A stretch of 62,936 bases of DNA from Treponema sp. (lineage in GTDB: Bacteria > Spirochaetota > Spirochaetia > Treponematales > Breznakiellaceae), in assembly GCA_009777995.1 (NCBI GenBank), contig WRKT01000012.1:1-62936 (forward strand), in the 5' to 3' direction. Shown piece by piece: positions 7,711-20,395 of the stretch. Within the stretch, counting starts at the first letter, position 1; each line of letters opens with the position of its first letter. Under the pieces are notes generated by a model. It was not told where the DNA came from. It saw only the letters and a program-made list of their open reading frames with translations, and did not search any database. The position numbers and the translations under genes are program-made.

Positions 7711-8022
7711 ATGTCTGACGAAAAATATATGGAAGGTAATGAGCGTTTTTCCCGTGACAGGGGGATGGATCCCCAGATGGAAGGCCGTGATGAGGAGCGC
7801 AGGAAGGGTAAGGTTTTCTTTAAAAAGAAGGTCTGCAAGTTTTGCATGCAAAAGCTGAAAATCGACTATAAAGATGCAGATACCCTGCGTCGTTTTATCA
7901 CCGAAAGGGGGAAAATTCTCCCGAGGCGGATTACCGGAACCTGTGCAAAGCATCAGAGAGCCGTGGCTCTTGCAATAAAAAGAGCCAGGATGATCGCCTT
8001 ATTACCCTTTGTAGCTGACTGA
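7711..8022 (+). CDS. rpsR: 30S ribosomal protein bS18, with N-terminal extension
   Basis: The C-terminal 65 residues ([11 protein letters not shown], then [40 protein letters not shown]) are a standard bS18, the partner of bS6. The protein has 103 residues, about 25-30 more than usual, because of a charged N-terminus rich in D, E and R (residues 1-35). The start is supported by GAGG 6-7 nt upstream of ATG 7711; no internal ATG near residue 35 has a comparable site. CKFC plus a later Cys and His may bind zinc (inference). Confidence 0.93.
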   Translation: MSDEKYMEGNERFSRDRGMDPQMEGRDEERRKGKVFFKKKVCKFCMQKLKIDYKDADTLRRFITERGKILPRRITGTCAKHQRAVALAIKRARMIALLPFVAD

Positions 8023-8051
8023 TATAAACAGGCAATAAACGCTTATAGCCA

Positions 8052-9041
8052 ATGATTTCTTATATATATGACAGAAAAGTTTTGGTTCCTGCTCTTATTG
8101 GAGCCGGGGTGAGTATTTTCCTTGCCATAAGCGGGCTCTTTAGTCTTTTATTCTTAGTGCCTTTAGGCTTTCTTGCCTATAGGTACGATTATAGAACAGC
8201 TTGGACAGGTTTTGCTTTTATAGTAATTGGCAATATTCTTCTTAACTTTGGTATTTTAAACAGGGACATAAGTAATTTTCTTTTTTATATTGCCATGGCA
8301 GGCATCTTTACATGGATAGTTTCCCCGCCTCCTGCAAGTAATCAAGTTCCAATGAGTATAAGGCTTTCCTTTGGGTCCTGCCTTGGTGCCCTGCTCCTAA
8401 TTTTTATTATGGGGAGGGTAATTTCGACTCCCTTTTTTTTGGATTATATGGATTCCATGCTGAACAACTTTTTATTGAGTAATACAGGGGCCAATGTGGT
8501 ACAAAATGCCCTGCTCCAATCAATCACTGTGGAAGAGATTCTGGATGCAATAATGTCCATAATGGTTAGAGGCGGAAGCCTTATATCCTGTATTCTTCTA
8601 TTTACGTTATGCAGGCAATTAGGTTACTTCCTTGCCCGAATTATTTTAAGAAGAAAAAAGATTGATATTTCTCCCAGCTCGCTTGTTCAGTTTCATGCAA
8701 GTTCTATTCTTATCTGGGTCTTATCAATCTCCCTGCTCCTTCTTGTTCTGTCAAGGTTAATTAATTTCAAGCTTATAGAGATCATACTCTGGAATATTTT
8801 AATTCTTTGCGTTATTCTATATCTGGCACAGGGTATTGGAATATTGCAGTTTTTTCTCTCTAAGCCTTCGACACCCCCCTTTATGGGTATTCTTTTTATG
8901 ATCTTGTTTGTCTTTTTAATCGTTAGTCCTGTGCTTAATTTGGTACTCCTTGTTGGCCTTACCATACTTGGAATTACCGAAAACTGGGTGCCCTTCAGGG
9001 CGCCTAAAATAAACGGGCCGCCTACTACTCCACAGGCGTAA
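8052..9041 (+). CDS. DUF2232/YybS-like polytopic membrane protein
   Basis: A 329-aa hydrophobic protein with about eight membrane segments (for example VLVPALIGAGVSIFLAISGL and SILIWVLSISLLLLVLSRLI). A gene of the YybS/DUF2232 kind occupies this place, between rpsR and rplI, in several lineages, and both size and hydropathy pattern agree. The function is unknown. It has no recognisable active-site motif. Assignment rests mostly on position and topology. Confidence 0.65.
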   Translation: MISYIYDRKVLVPALIGAGVSIFLAISGLFSLLFLVPLGFLAYRYDYRTAWTGFAFIVIGNILLNFGILNRDISNFLFYIAMAGIFTWIVSPPPASNQVPMSIRLSFGSCLGALLLIFIMGRVISTPFFLDYMDSMLNNFLLSNTGANVVQNALLQSITVEEILDAIMSIMVRGGSLISCILLFTLCRQLGYFLARIILRRKKIDISPSSLVQFHASSILIWVLSISLLLLVLSRLINFKLIEIILWNILILCVILYLAQGIGILQFFLSKPSTPPFMGILFMILFVFLIVSPVLNLVLLVGLTILGITENWVPFRAPKINGPPTTPQA

Positions 9042-9072
9042 TTAGAGCCCGATAGAATCAAGGAGCTTGAGT

Positions 9073-9711
9073 ATGAGAGTTATTTTGAACAAGGATCTCC
9101 TACCCCTTGGAGAAGAAGGGGATGTCAAGGATGTTGCAAAGGGATATGCGAGGAATTATCTTTTCCCGCGGGGCATAGCCCTTCCATATACTGAGAGAAA
9201 CATTAAACTTTTCGAGAGCAGAAGAGAGGAAATCGAGCTTAGAAAGGTCCAAAAGCGGGGAGATGCCGCAGGACTTAAAGAGAAGCTGGAAGGCCTGGTT
9301 CTTGAAATTACCATGCCCGCAGGACCAAACGGGAAACTTTATGGTGCTGTAACCAGTCAGACCATAATGGATGAGCTTACGAAGCTTGGGTTTAAGATCG
9401 AAAGGAAGAAGATTGATCTGCCGGGAAACAGCGTAAAGAATGTCGGTAAGTTTAAGGCAACGGTTAAACTCTACGAAAATGCATCTGCGGAATTAAGCTT
9501 TACGGTGATTGGGCAGGAAATTAAGATCGAAACAAGGAAAGCTCCCCCTCCAAGACCTGCAAGGAGGCGGCGTGATGAGCAGGAGAGTACTCAAGAAGCT
9601 GCCGATACAGCAGTTGCAGAAATCCCTGAAATGGAAGTACCGCCGGAGATTCAGGCTGCTGCACAAGAGGCTGAAGAAGAATCCTCCGATTCATCTCTCG
9701 GAGAAGAATAA
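9073..9711 (+). CDS. rplI: 50S ribosomal protein bL9, with acidic C-terminal tail
   Basis: A 212-aa large-subunit protein. The N-domain MRVILNKDLLPLGEEGDVKD and GYARNYLFPRGIA is diagnostic, followed by the long helix and C-domain (GKLYGAVTSQTIMDEL, IDLPGNSVKNVG). Usual bL9 is about 150 aa. Here about 55 extra residues follow: a basic patch PPPRPARRRRDE, then an acidic alanine/glutamate-rich tail. ATG 9073 lies 7 nt after AAGGAG; a TTG at 9067 overlaps that site and is less likely. dnaB begins on the base after the stop. Confidence 0.93.
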   Translation: MRVILNKDLLPLGEEGDVKDVAKGYARNYLFPRGIALPYTERNIKLFESRREEIELRKVQKRGDAAGLKEKLEGLVLEITMPAGPNGKLYGAVTSQTIMDELTKLGFKIERKKIDLPGNSVKNVGKFKATVKLYENASAELSFTVIGQEIKIETRKAPPPRPARRRRDEQESTQEAADTAVAEIPEMEVPPEIQAAAQEAEEESSDSSLGEE

Positions 9712-11100
9712 ATGACCTCTGATGCCGGAGAAAGTAAACCCTATGGGTCTCGTAATACTAACTCCGGCATTGAAAGAGTCCCTCCTCATAATTTTGATGC
9801 AGAAAGAGCAATAATCGGGGCAATGCTCATTGATGAAAATGCAGCAGCAGGTGTAAGACAGTATTTAAAAGTTGATGATTTTTATTCAGGGCGTCATAAA
9901 GAGATTTTTAAGGCTCTTTCAAACTTATTTAATAATGGAACAAGGCCCGACCTCTTAACCCTTTCAGGCGAACTGGAAAAACAGGGAACCCTTAAAGAGG
10001 CAGGCGGATATGACTATATTGCAGGATTAACCCATAATGTTTATTCCAGTGTAAACTCTGATTTTTATGCAGGTATAGTACTTGAGTGCAGTTTACGCAG
10101 GGGTTTAATAAAGATTTCAGGTCAAGCTGCAACAAATGCATACGATGAAACGGTAGACCCTAAGGTCCTTTTGGAACATACTCAGCACGAGCTCTTTAAG
10201 ATTAGTGATCCAACCAGAATTTTTCGCTATAAAAAGACCGAGCATGTTGTTACAAACACTGTCGATTATCTTGAGTATGCTATTAAGTATAAGCCTGAAT
10301 ATACCGGTATACCCTCAGGTTTTTACGATCTGGATTATTGGACATCCGGCTTTCAAAACGGAGAACTTATAATTATTGGCGCAAGGCCGGGAATGGGAAA
10401 AACAGCAATCGGTCTTAATATGGCAGCTAATATAGCAATAAGACAGAGAAAAAGCGCTGCCTTTTTTTCATTGGAAATGACAGATGTATCTTTAATGATT
10501 AGGCTTCTTTCATCGGAAGCTAATATAGATTCTTATAAACTTAAAAAAGGCATGATCACGGGAAATGAGCGTGAAAAAATGATGAATGCCGCAGAAGAGA
10601 TTCATGAGGCCCCCTTATTTATTGTTGATATGCCCCACATGACAATTGGTGATATTCGTACAATGGCAAGGATGCTTAAGATACAGGAAAACATAGAAAT
10701 CCTTTTCATTGATTATATCGGGTTAATCTCTGAAGATAAAAGAGATCAGAAACGCTATGAATTTGTGTCGCAGGTATCAAGGGCTCTTAAGGGACTTGCA
10801 AGAGAATTAAATATTCCTGTGGTTGCCTTATCCCAGTTGAGACGGGAAGCAGAAAAGGAGAAGCCGGGCCTTGCAGATATTAGGGAATCCGGTTCAATTG
10901 AACAGGATGCAGACATGGTTATGTTCATTAATAGGGACAGGAACCTGGATAAAACAAATGAAGAGCAGGAAAAAGAACCCACTCAGAAGGTACAGCTAAT
11001 CCTCGCAAAGAATCGTAATGGACCTGTCGGTACCATAGGTCTTTTATTCTTTAGACAATTTACCAAATTTGTTCCTATGGTAAAGGAACTGACAAAGTAA
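9712..11100 (+). CDS. dnaB: Replicative DNA helicase DnaB
   Basis: A 462-aa hexameric helicase that unwinds DNA ahead of the fork. The N-terminal domain (VPPHNFDAERAIIGAMLID) is followed by the RecA-like domain: Walker A GARPGMGKTAIGLN, FFSLEM, Walker B EILFIDYIGLI, and SRALKGLARELNIPVVALSQL. Near the C-terminus are RESGSIEQDADMVMFINRD and VQLILAKNRNGPVGT. No intein is present. The start abuts the rplI stop. It is the last gene of the cluster and converges on lacZ with only one base between the stop codons. Confidence 0.96.
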   Translation: MTSDAGESKPYGSRNTNSGIERVPPHNFDAERAIIGAMLIDENAAAGVRQYLKVDDFYSGRHKEIFKALSNLFNNGTRPDLLTLSGELEKQGTLKEAGGYDYIAGLTHNVYSSVNSDFYAGIVLECSLRRGLIKISGQAATNAYDETVDPKVLLEHTQHELFKISDPTRIFRYKKTEHVVTNTVDYLEYAIKYKPEYTGIPSGFYDLDYWTSGFQNGELIIIGARPGMGKTAIGLNMAANIAIRQRKSAAFFSLEMTDVSLMIRLLSSEANIDSYKLKKGMITGNEREKMMNAAEEIHEAPLFIVDMPHMTIGDIRTMARMLKIQENIEILFIDYIGLISEDKRDQKRYEFVSQVSRALKGLARELNIPVVALSQLRREAEKEKPGLADIRESGSIEQDADMVMFINRDRNLDKTNEEQEKEPTQKVQLILAKNRNGPVGTIGLLFFRQFTKFVPMVKELTK

Positions 11101-11101
11101 G

Positions 11102-14197
<3,096 letters not shown>

Positions 14198-17100
14198 CTA
14201 CCTGCTCCCCGGAATCAGGGCCCTAATCGATTCATCATACATTGCATAGGCATGAATTGCAGGCCTATAGAAAATACCATCGTAGGATTTATTTACCATG
14301 AAACTGAAAACCCTTTCTTCGCCCCTATTGAGGTTAAAATAGGTCATTACTCTATCATCGCGAATGTCCCTATAGCGAAAATTTTCTGCTATCGATGTAG
14401 ATTCTGCAAGACGAGTATTTATGATCTCGTAAGATGCAGGAACAGGAACTATAAGGGCAATTTCCTCAACTGTGCTTATAAATGAATTGCGTATCCTAAC
14501 CCTTATTTCCATGTCTTCTCCGAGTGCTAAACTGTCGGGGTTAATAACAATGCCGTTGCTGTTCCTATACTCAACAAAGAGTTCAAGGCCCTCTGAAAGC
14601 ACCGGCTCGCTTCCTTCTATAGGAAGGCCCCTTGCAATAAGTTTCACATAAACGGGTGAAGGTGAACGATTAGTGAAATTAAATTGTGTCATATTTCCCT
14701 GAACATATCCTGCATCAAGTATTAAAGCGGGACTTTCAAAACTAGCAGTTCCCGCTAAACCTCCGGTATTATAATCCACTGTCATTATGCCGGTTCCTGC
14801 ATTTGCTTCGATATAAGGAGAGATGGCAATCAGGGCGAAGGCGGTTTCCTGGGTGGAAAGCCATCTTTCTGATGATAAAACTTCACAAATTTCCGCAAAG
14901 AGAACCCTTGTCCTTCCAAGTTCTTCGGTTGATATATTAGGACCTGAATTAATTAGAATTAATGTTTCCAAAATCATGGCCTTATCCCGCAGAGTCGAAC
15001 CAAAGGTTCCCGAAAGTTCCCTGTACTCATGTTCGGGGATGGAAAGCCCGCGGATCATATTCCGTGCGACATCCCTCTGTCCTGCATGCCAATAAGATGC
15101 GGCAAGTCTCCAACCGGCTTGGGGAGGCAAATTAGCATGACTCCTAAGCCTGTTCATTGAGCCAAGGTCAGCTTCTCCTGCAAGAGATAGAGTGAAGAGC
15201 CGATATGCCTGCTCATTAAATCTGCCGCTTTGAGCAGTCCAGAGGGCCGCATTATTTCTCTGGTATTGAACCCAACTGCGAATTACATTGTCAGGAACAT
15301 TGTATCCAAGGCGGCGAGCTTCAAGCAGGAGATGTCCAACATAGGATGATGCCCAGTCATTTGCCGCAGCTTCTCCCGGCCAATAACTAAAACCCCCTGA
15401 CATTAGCTGCATGCCCAGAAGATGGGTAATTCCCGCATTCACATTGCTTCGTATCTCTTGGAGTCTGTTTTCGTCAGGTCTGATAATTCTTTCAAGATAG
15501 AGCTGTGGGAAAATGCTGCTTGCTACCTGCTCAACACAGCCGTGCGGATAATTAATCAGGAACCCAAGGCGATTTTCAAGGTTTAGGGGAGGCATGCGGG
15601 AGAACTCAACTGTAACAGTATTACTTCCCTCCCTTCCCGGCATTTCAATATTCCCGTTCCAGCTTTCCCCTTGGGAGAGAAGGCTGTACATTGTCCTTGT
15701 AACAGGGATTGCTGTAGATCTAACCTGTAACTCAACCTCATGCCGGGCCGTAGTTAGCCTTTCGGATTCTGCTATTGTTCTAAACCTTAATAGGCCCGGG
15801 TTTGGCGGCGCCTTTACTGTGAAGCGGATCAATTGCTCACCGCTCCCGTTAAAGCTCAAAACTTGGGAAGTCTGTCCGATTATCTCGGCTCCTTCAACAG
15901 AAAGACTCACCCTTACATTTCTGCTTCCTTCAATATAGGAGTTTACATGCACCGGAACCACAACTTCGTCATTCGGAGAAAGGACGCGGGGCAGGGTTGC
16001 AAAGACCATCAGATCGGAAGTCACCCTTACGCTTTCCTCTGCAGTCCCGTATGCCCTCTGTGAAATATTTTGCACCTCGTTTAAAGACGAGGCTGCAAGC
16101 ACCATTATGCGCAATGCTCCGATATATGGGGGAAGCTCAAAGGTTTCGGTTTTCTGCTCTCCTGAGCCAATTTCAAAAGGCCCGAAGAAACGAACTATGG
16201 GTATGAAGCGTCTTGCCTCATTGTCAGAGTCCATAATAATATCCTCCCCTCCGCCAATGGCAAGAAGGGTTTCAAGCCTGCCTGAGTAAGCTCCTATGAC
16301 TTCATGGAAAAGATCCCAACTGTTAAGGAAGGAAGCCTCCCTCGCATAAAATGTATTAATTGGATTTGGCAAGTTAAAACGGGTAAGGCCGAGAAGCCCC
16401 TCATCGACAACCGCAACAGTATATGCCATTGGCCTCCCGGATTCTTCGCTTACTGTGAAAGAAACAGATGACTCTGCCTGCCAGTTTTCAGGTGCAGTTA
16501 TTTTTGGAGAAAGCACCACTCTAGGGTCGTTTATTGTAATTGGAATAATACCATAGAGCCTTAGGGGAAGATCATTTTGGGTTTGTAAATGAGGCTGCAG
16601 AAGACTTACATGTACATAAACATTTGGAACCATGGATGGGTTTGCAATGAACTCAAAATGTGTTATACCGTCTTCGCAAGACATCCACCTATGCTCGATT
16701 ATCTCTCCTCCCTTTTCTACAACTATATTAGCCCTTGCATCGATATTCGAAGGGAAGCTAACAGTAACTCTTTCTCCGACATTATAAGCAGGTTTATCAG
16801 AGCTTAAGTTAAGCATAGCTCCTACCCCCTGCCCGCCGTCCTGTCCTCGCCCTGCCCAACCCGGCCAGTCAATGTATACAATTTGGGCCGCAGCATGGCC
16901 GGTGTTACCGTCTCTGATAATAACAAGGTATCTCCCCCAATCAGGATGATTCACTCTGAAATCCCAGCTCGCCCTTCCATTAACAGTTGTTACAGTCCCT
17001 CTTGCAATGGGGCGTCTTGAAATGCTTGAAGCAATTTCAGCCGAATCCTCTCTTCCCCTTTCCCACCACCATCGCCAGTTCAGCTCATAGAGCTCGGCGC

Positions 17101-19711
17101 TAAGGGTAACGCTTTCCCGAACAAGATTCCCCTCTTCATCAAGGAGTACTATCTCGGCTGTATGGTCAGTGTCGGTAAGGAGCATGCCTCTTTCTGCATC
17201 TCCTGCAGGAAGCCTTAAGCCCACATAGCGGCTATACGGTGAGTATTCCACACTGAACTGACTTGAAGAGAATGCCCCTGAACTCTCAAAGACCCTTGTC
17301 ATGAAACCGGCATTGACCTTCCCGGGGACAGATACTCCCGGGTTTAGACTCATTTGGAAAACCGCATTGCCTGTATCGTCAAGGTTTCCCTCCCAGACAT
17401 TGTGGCGCTCAGAGCTCACCCTCCTTGAAGGATCCCTAAAGCTAAAATCGGGGAACTGCGGAAAGACAGTCTGTCTGTCAGAAAAACTTACCGAAATATC
17501 AGCCTTTAGTCCCGGGGCAGGTGCACCGAAGAGCCACTCGGCATTAAGAGCAACACCCTGCGTCCCGCTTCGAATAAAATCTACACCGTCAATGTCCATG
17601 TTAATCATTAGGCGATTTGGCATAACGGTTTCTATTCTGACAGGTCTTGAAAATACATTGCCTCCTACTCTTATTCGGGCAGTCCATTCTCCTGTTGGAG
17701 CATTTGCAGCTGTTGAGATCTGTATTGGATAAAACCCGTCAATAGATGATGTATAATTTTGACTTATAACAATACGGCCCCTCGGATCTTCAAACTCAAA
17801 ATTTACCGGATGATTTTGCGGAAGACTTCCCCTTGGGTCGGAAAGGAGGAAGGTTAGGTAGACATCATCCCCCGGCCGCCACACACCCCTCTCTCCGTAG
17901 ATTAGTCCGCGAATATCGGATGCAGGTGTTGAGCCTGAAACATCAAAGTGACTTATTGCAAGGGTACTTGAATCATTTACCCTAAGATATGCCTTACCTG
18001 TTGAGTTTTCTGCAATAAGGAAAAGCCTTGAAGTAGGACCTGTTCCCGGAATCGGCTCGGGAATAAATGCCATCCCCTCATTATCAGTTCTTCCTTGATA
18101 CAGAAGACGACCCTGGAAATTGTAAAAAGAAAATCGGGTATTAGGGGAGGGGAGTGCATTTAATAGGTTCGTTGTAGCAATCAGCCAGGAACCGTCAAGG
18201 CCCCTTCTTGCCAAAAGACCAAGATCAGAAATAAGTATATTGCGGCTTCTTATAATATTTCCATTATAGTGATTGTGATAAAAGCTCGGATGACAGGGAT
18301 CGTTGCGATAAGTCCACCATTCATTCCAGTCAAAGCCGGGAGAGCTCCAGACATTGTCCCAAAAGCTGTTTCCTGTCGCAGTATAAAAGGCAGGGAAACT
18401 GTCATCGGGGAATAATAAATGAGAAAAGTCTCTATGGCTTTCACTGCATTCATAGCGTATATGCCTTTGCCTAAAGCTGATTCTTAGGTGGAACATGCTG
18501 TCAGGGTAGTTACGCGAAAGCTCAGAGAGGTCAAGGCCGCGGCGAATCCAGCGATTCTGATCCCTTTCTTCCCATTCAAAATCAAATGAACGGCTCCAGG
18601 CAGGTTCTCCCACCCTGTCAAGCTCGCGATCTCCGTCAAGATTATTCACCTGAAGGAATTGGATCATATTATGATCATGTATCCTGAAAGCCTCAACTAA
18701 GAGACCTGCAATATTCCTGGTTTCTACAACTAATTGACTGCCCTGACCTGTAGGAAGAATAACACCGCTGCCCGTGAAGCGTACTTCCGGAAGCTCCCAT
18801 ACTTCACCTACCCTATACTGAACCGGAACTGTAAGATGATTTCCGTTTATATCTGTAAGGTCTCTAATAAGAAGCTCAGACCCGATCGGAATGTCCCCAT
18901 GATCATCACCAAATATTCTGACAATATTATCTTCAATTGAGAAGCGTACATCTGTTCTCCCCGAAAGTGAAGCAAAACCTCTTAAGTCTTGATACTCTCT
19001 AAGCGGCGAAGAAAATGCCACTTCAATAATACCTGCATTATGATGCACACTCAGCATCTCGAAGTTATCCCTGCCCGGGATAATAACACTTGTATATCCC
19101 CTCTCGGATGAGCCAAGAGATCTGCCGTTCCATGTTACTTCTGCAGTCCTCGATGTCTCGCCTCGTAGAACAGGATTAAAAGCGAAGCTGTAAACATTAC
19201 CTGCTCCGTAAATTTCAGGCCGTCCCAATTCGCCTGAACTTATTGCTCTTTGTATATTTTCTAAGCTTGCAACATCATCAACCTTTATTGTACCTGTTAT
19301 GAAAACCTCATCAAGATTATTAACCCTGACCGGATTTAATTCTACTTCAAAAACCGGAAGAGCCGTCATAAAGTCAAATCCGAAAGAAGTTATACCGGGG
19401 AGCCTTACTCTTACCTTATACTGCCTGCCTGCCCTCAAAGGTTCATTTGGAGTAAAGATGAGGGTATGCTCATTTTGCCAGGAAGCTGTGCCTGCGAGTG
19501 CAGGGCTAAAACTGAAGACATTCCCCGGAAGAGGTGTGTTCATATCTCTGCCATGAACGAACTCCACCCTTATTTGCTCATTCCTTGCCAAAATGCCGCC
19601 CGATACCCCTGAAATAAAGGTAGGATCAGGAGGATTGTACTCGCTTGAACAAGAGGAAAAAAACTGTAGAAGTATAAGTATCGATAAAAAAATATATGAG
19701 TGTTTTTTCAT
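14198..19711 (-). CDS. Bacterial alpha-2-macroglobulin, thioester lipoprotein
   Basis: An 1837-aa protein with a lipoprotein signal (MKKHSYIFLSILILLQFFSSC, lipidated Cys 21), so probably anchored in an envelope membrane facing the periplasm. The protein is a beta-sandwich array (MG domains), with a bait-like region and the thioester motif GCVEQ (C1392) in HGCVEQVASSIFPQLYLERI, then the alpha-helical TED domain and a final MG domain. Bacterial A2Ms are thought to trap proteases. In proteobacteria the pbpC gene is usually adjacent; here pbpC is about 22 kb away. Downstream lacZ is only 9 bp off. Intact thioester and full length suggest it works. Confidence 0.92.
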   Translation of the reverse strand: MKKHSYIFLSILILLQFFSSCSSEYNPPDPTFISGVSGGILARNEQIRVEFVHGRDMNTPLPGNVFSFSPALAGTASWQNEHTLIFTPNEPLRAGRQYKVRVRLPGITSFGFDFMTALPVFEVELNPVRVNNLDEVFITGTIKVDDVASLENIQRAISSGELGRPEIYGAGNVYSFAFNPVLRGETSRTAEVTWNGRSLGSSERGYTSVIIPGRDNFEMLSVHHNAGIIEVAFSSPLREYQDLRGFASLSGRTDVRFSIEDNIVRIFGDDHGDIPIGSELLIRDLTDINGNHLTVPVQYRVGEVWELPEVRFTGSGVILPTGQGSQLVVETRNIAGLLVEAFRIHDHNMIQFLQVNNLDGDRELDRVGEPAWSRSFDFEWEERDQNRWIRRGLDLSELSRNYPDSMFHLRISFRQRHIRYECSESHRDFSHLLFPDDSFPAFYTATGNSFWDNVWSSPGFDWNEWWTYRNDPCHPSFYHNHYNGNIIRSRNILISDLGLLARRGLDGSWLIATTNLLNALPSPNTRFSFYNFQGRLLYQGRTDNEGMAFIPEPIPGTGPTSRLFLIAENSTGKAYLRVNDSSTLAISHFDVSGSTPASDIRGLIYGERGVWRPGDDVYLTFLLSDPRGSLPQNHPVNFEFEDPRGRIVISQNYTSSIDGFYPIQISTAANAPTGEWTARIRVGGNVFSRPVRIETVMPNRLMINMDIDGVDFIRSGTQGVALNAEWLFGAPAPGLKADISVSFSDRQTVFPQFPDFSFRDPSRRVSSERHNVWEGNLDDTGNAVFQMSLNPGVSVPGKVNAGFMTRVFESSGAFSSSQFSVEYSPYSRYVGLRLPAGDAERGMLLTDTDHTAEIVLLDEEGNLVRESVTLSAELYELNWRWWWERGREDSAEIASSISRRPIARGTVTTVNGRASWDFRVNHPDWGRYLVIIRDGNTGHAAAQIVYIDWPGWAGRGQDGGQGVGAMLNLSSDKPAYNVGERVTVSFPSNIDARANIVVEKGGEIIEHRWMSCEDGITHFEFIANPSMVPNVYVHVSLLQPHLQTQNDLPLRLYGIIPITINDPRVVLSPKITAPENWQAESSVSFTVSEESGRPMAYTVAVVDEGLLGLTRFNLPNPINTFYAREASFLNSWDLFHEVIGAYSGRLETLLAIGGGEDIIMDSDNEARRFIPIVRFFGPFEIGSGEQKTETFELPPYIGALRIMVLAASSLNEVQNISQRAYGTAEESVRVTSDLMVFATLPRVLSPNDEVVVPVHVNSYIEGSRNVRVSLSVEGAEIIGQTSQVLSFNGSGEQLIRFTVKAPPNPGLLRFRTIAESERLTTARHEVELQVRSTAIPVTRTMYSLLSQGESWNGNIEMPGREGSNTVTVEFSRMPPLNLENRLGFLINYPHGCVEQVASSIFPQLYLERIIRPDENRLQEIRSNVNAGITHLLGMQLMSGGFSYWPGEAAANDWASSYVGHLLLEARRLGYNVPDNVIRSWVQYQRNNAALWTAQSGRFNEQAYRLFTLSLAGEADLGSMNRLRSHANLPPQAGWRLAASYWHAGQRDVARNMIRGLSIPEHEYRELSGTFGSTLRDKAMILETLILINSGPNISTEELGRTRVLFAEICEVLSSERWLSTQETAFALIAISPYIEANAGTGIMTVDYNTGGLAGTASFESPALILDAGYVQGNMTQFNFTNRSPSPVYVKLIARGLPIEGSEPVLSEGLELFVEYRNSNGIVINPDSLALGEDMEIRVRIRNSFISTVEEIALIVPVPASYEIINTRLAESTSIAENFRYRDIRDDRVMTYFNLNRGEERVFSFMVNKSYDGIFYRPAIHAYAMYDESIRALIPGSR

Positions 19712-19735
19712 AATTGCTCCTTTAAACCGGTGTTA

Positions 19736-20059
19736 CTAGAATACCCTGAAAAATAATGCAGCAATTACCGCAGTAAAAGCGGCAGCCGTTAGAATATATA
19801 CCCAAAAGGGGAGTGCTCCTGCGGGCCTTAAGTCTTTCTTATTGCTTTGGGGTGGACCCTGTGATGCAGAATAATTGCAGATAGGACAGCCGCCTATGAA
19901 GGCCGCATCATCGCCTATGAAGCCGCAGGAGGGGCATCGCACAGAGGCAAAATACTTTCCGCAATTCGGGCATTTTTTCCCGTCTATTGGTACTTCCTTG
20001 CCGCAGCCTTCACAAAAAAATCGAGGTTTTTTATTTTGAGTTCCTGTGGAATCAGGCAA
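19736..20059 (-). CDS. Zinc-ribbon membrane protein
   Basis: A 107-aa protein with three CxxC knuckle pairs in the first half (CEGCGKEVPIDGKKCPNCGK, then CPSCGF and CPIC), forming double zinc ribbons. One C-terminal membrane helix (FWVYILTAAAFTAVIAALFF) follows. The zinc domain should lie in the cytoplasm if the tail-anchored topology holds. It starts 5 bp after the FmdB-like gene and precedes the A2M gene. Function unknown; it may be an accessory or regulatory factor (inference). Confidence 0.7.
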   Translation of the reverse strand: MPDSTGTQNKKPRFFCEGCGKEVPIDGKKCPNCGKYFASVRCPSCGFIGDDAAFIGGCPICNYSASQGPPQSNKKDLRPAGALPFWVYILTAAAFTAVIAALFFRVF

Positions 20060-20064
20060 AATGA

Positions 20065-20379
20065 TTAACCTGCTGCTTTAGAACAGGTCGGAGTATCGGA
20101 ATTTTTACCGGAAGTACTAGTTGTACCGGTATCGGCGCTCTTTACGTCACTCTTGCTTTCAGTGCTCTTAGCGGTGTCGCCTGTGCCGATTGTGGACTTG
20201 CCGTTCTTGTCTGTAATATAAAAACCATTGCCTTTAAAAATAATTCCGTTACCGCCATTTATAAGCCTGCGCAATTCTTTCCCGCATTCAGGGCAGATCT
20301 TCATCGGATCGTCTTTCATGCTTTGAAAAACATCAAAGGAGTGCTTGCAAGCTTTACATTCATATCCATAAGTAGGCAT
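20065..20379 (-). CDS. FmdB-family zinc-ribbon protein
   Basis: A 104-aa small protein starting MPTYGYECKACKHSFDVFQS with CKAC and, about 20 residues on, CPEC: the FmdB regulatory domain signature. The middle (IIFKGNGFYITDKN) also fits this family. The C-terminal 40 residues are serine/threonine/lysine-rich and probably disordered. The family is named after a putative regulator of a methanogen formamidase operon; its real role is unclear. GAGAGGGA precedes ATG 20379. Confidence 0.85.
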   Translation of the reverse strand: MPTYGYECKACKHSFDVFQSMKDDPMKICPECGKELRRLINGGNGIIFKGNGFYITDKNGKSTIGTGDTAKSTESKSDVKSADTGTTSTSGKNSDTPTCSKAAG

Positions 20380-20395
20380 ATTCCCTCTCAGCTAA

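Noticed and set aside
17301..17732. 143-aa plus-strand ORF
   Set aside because: Antisense to the A2M gene, which is clearly coding.
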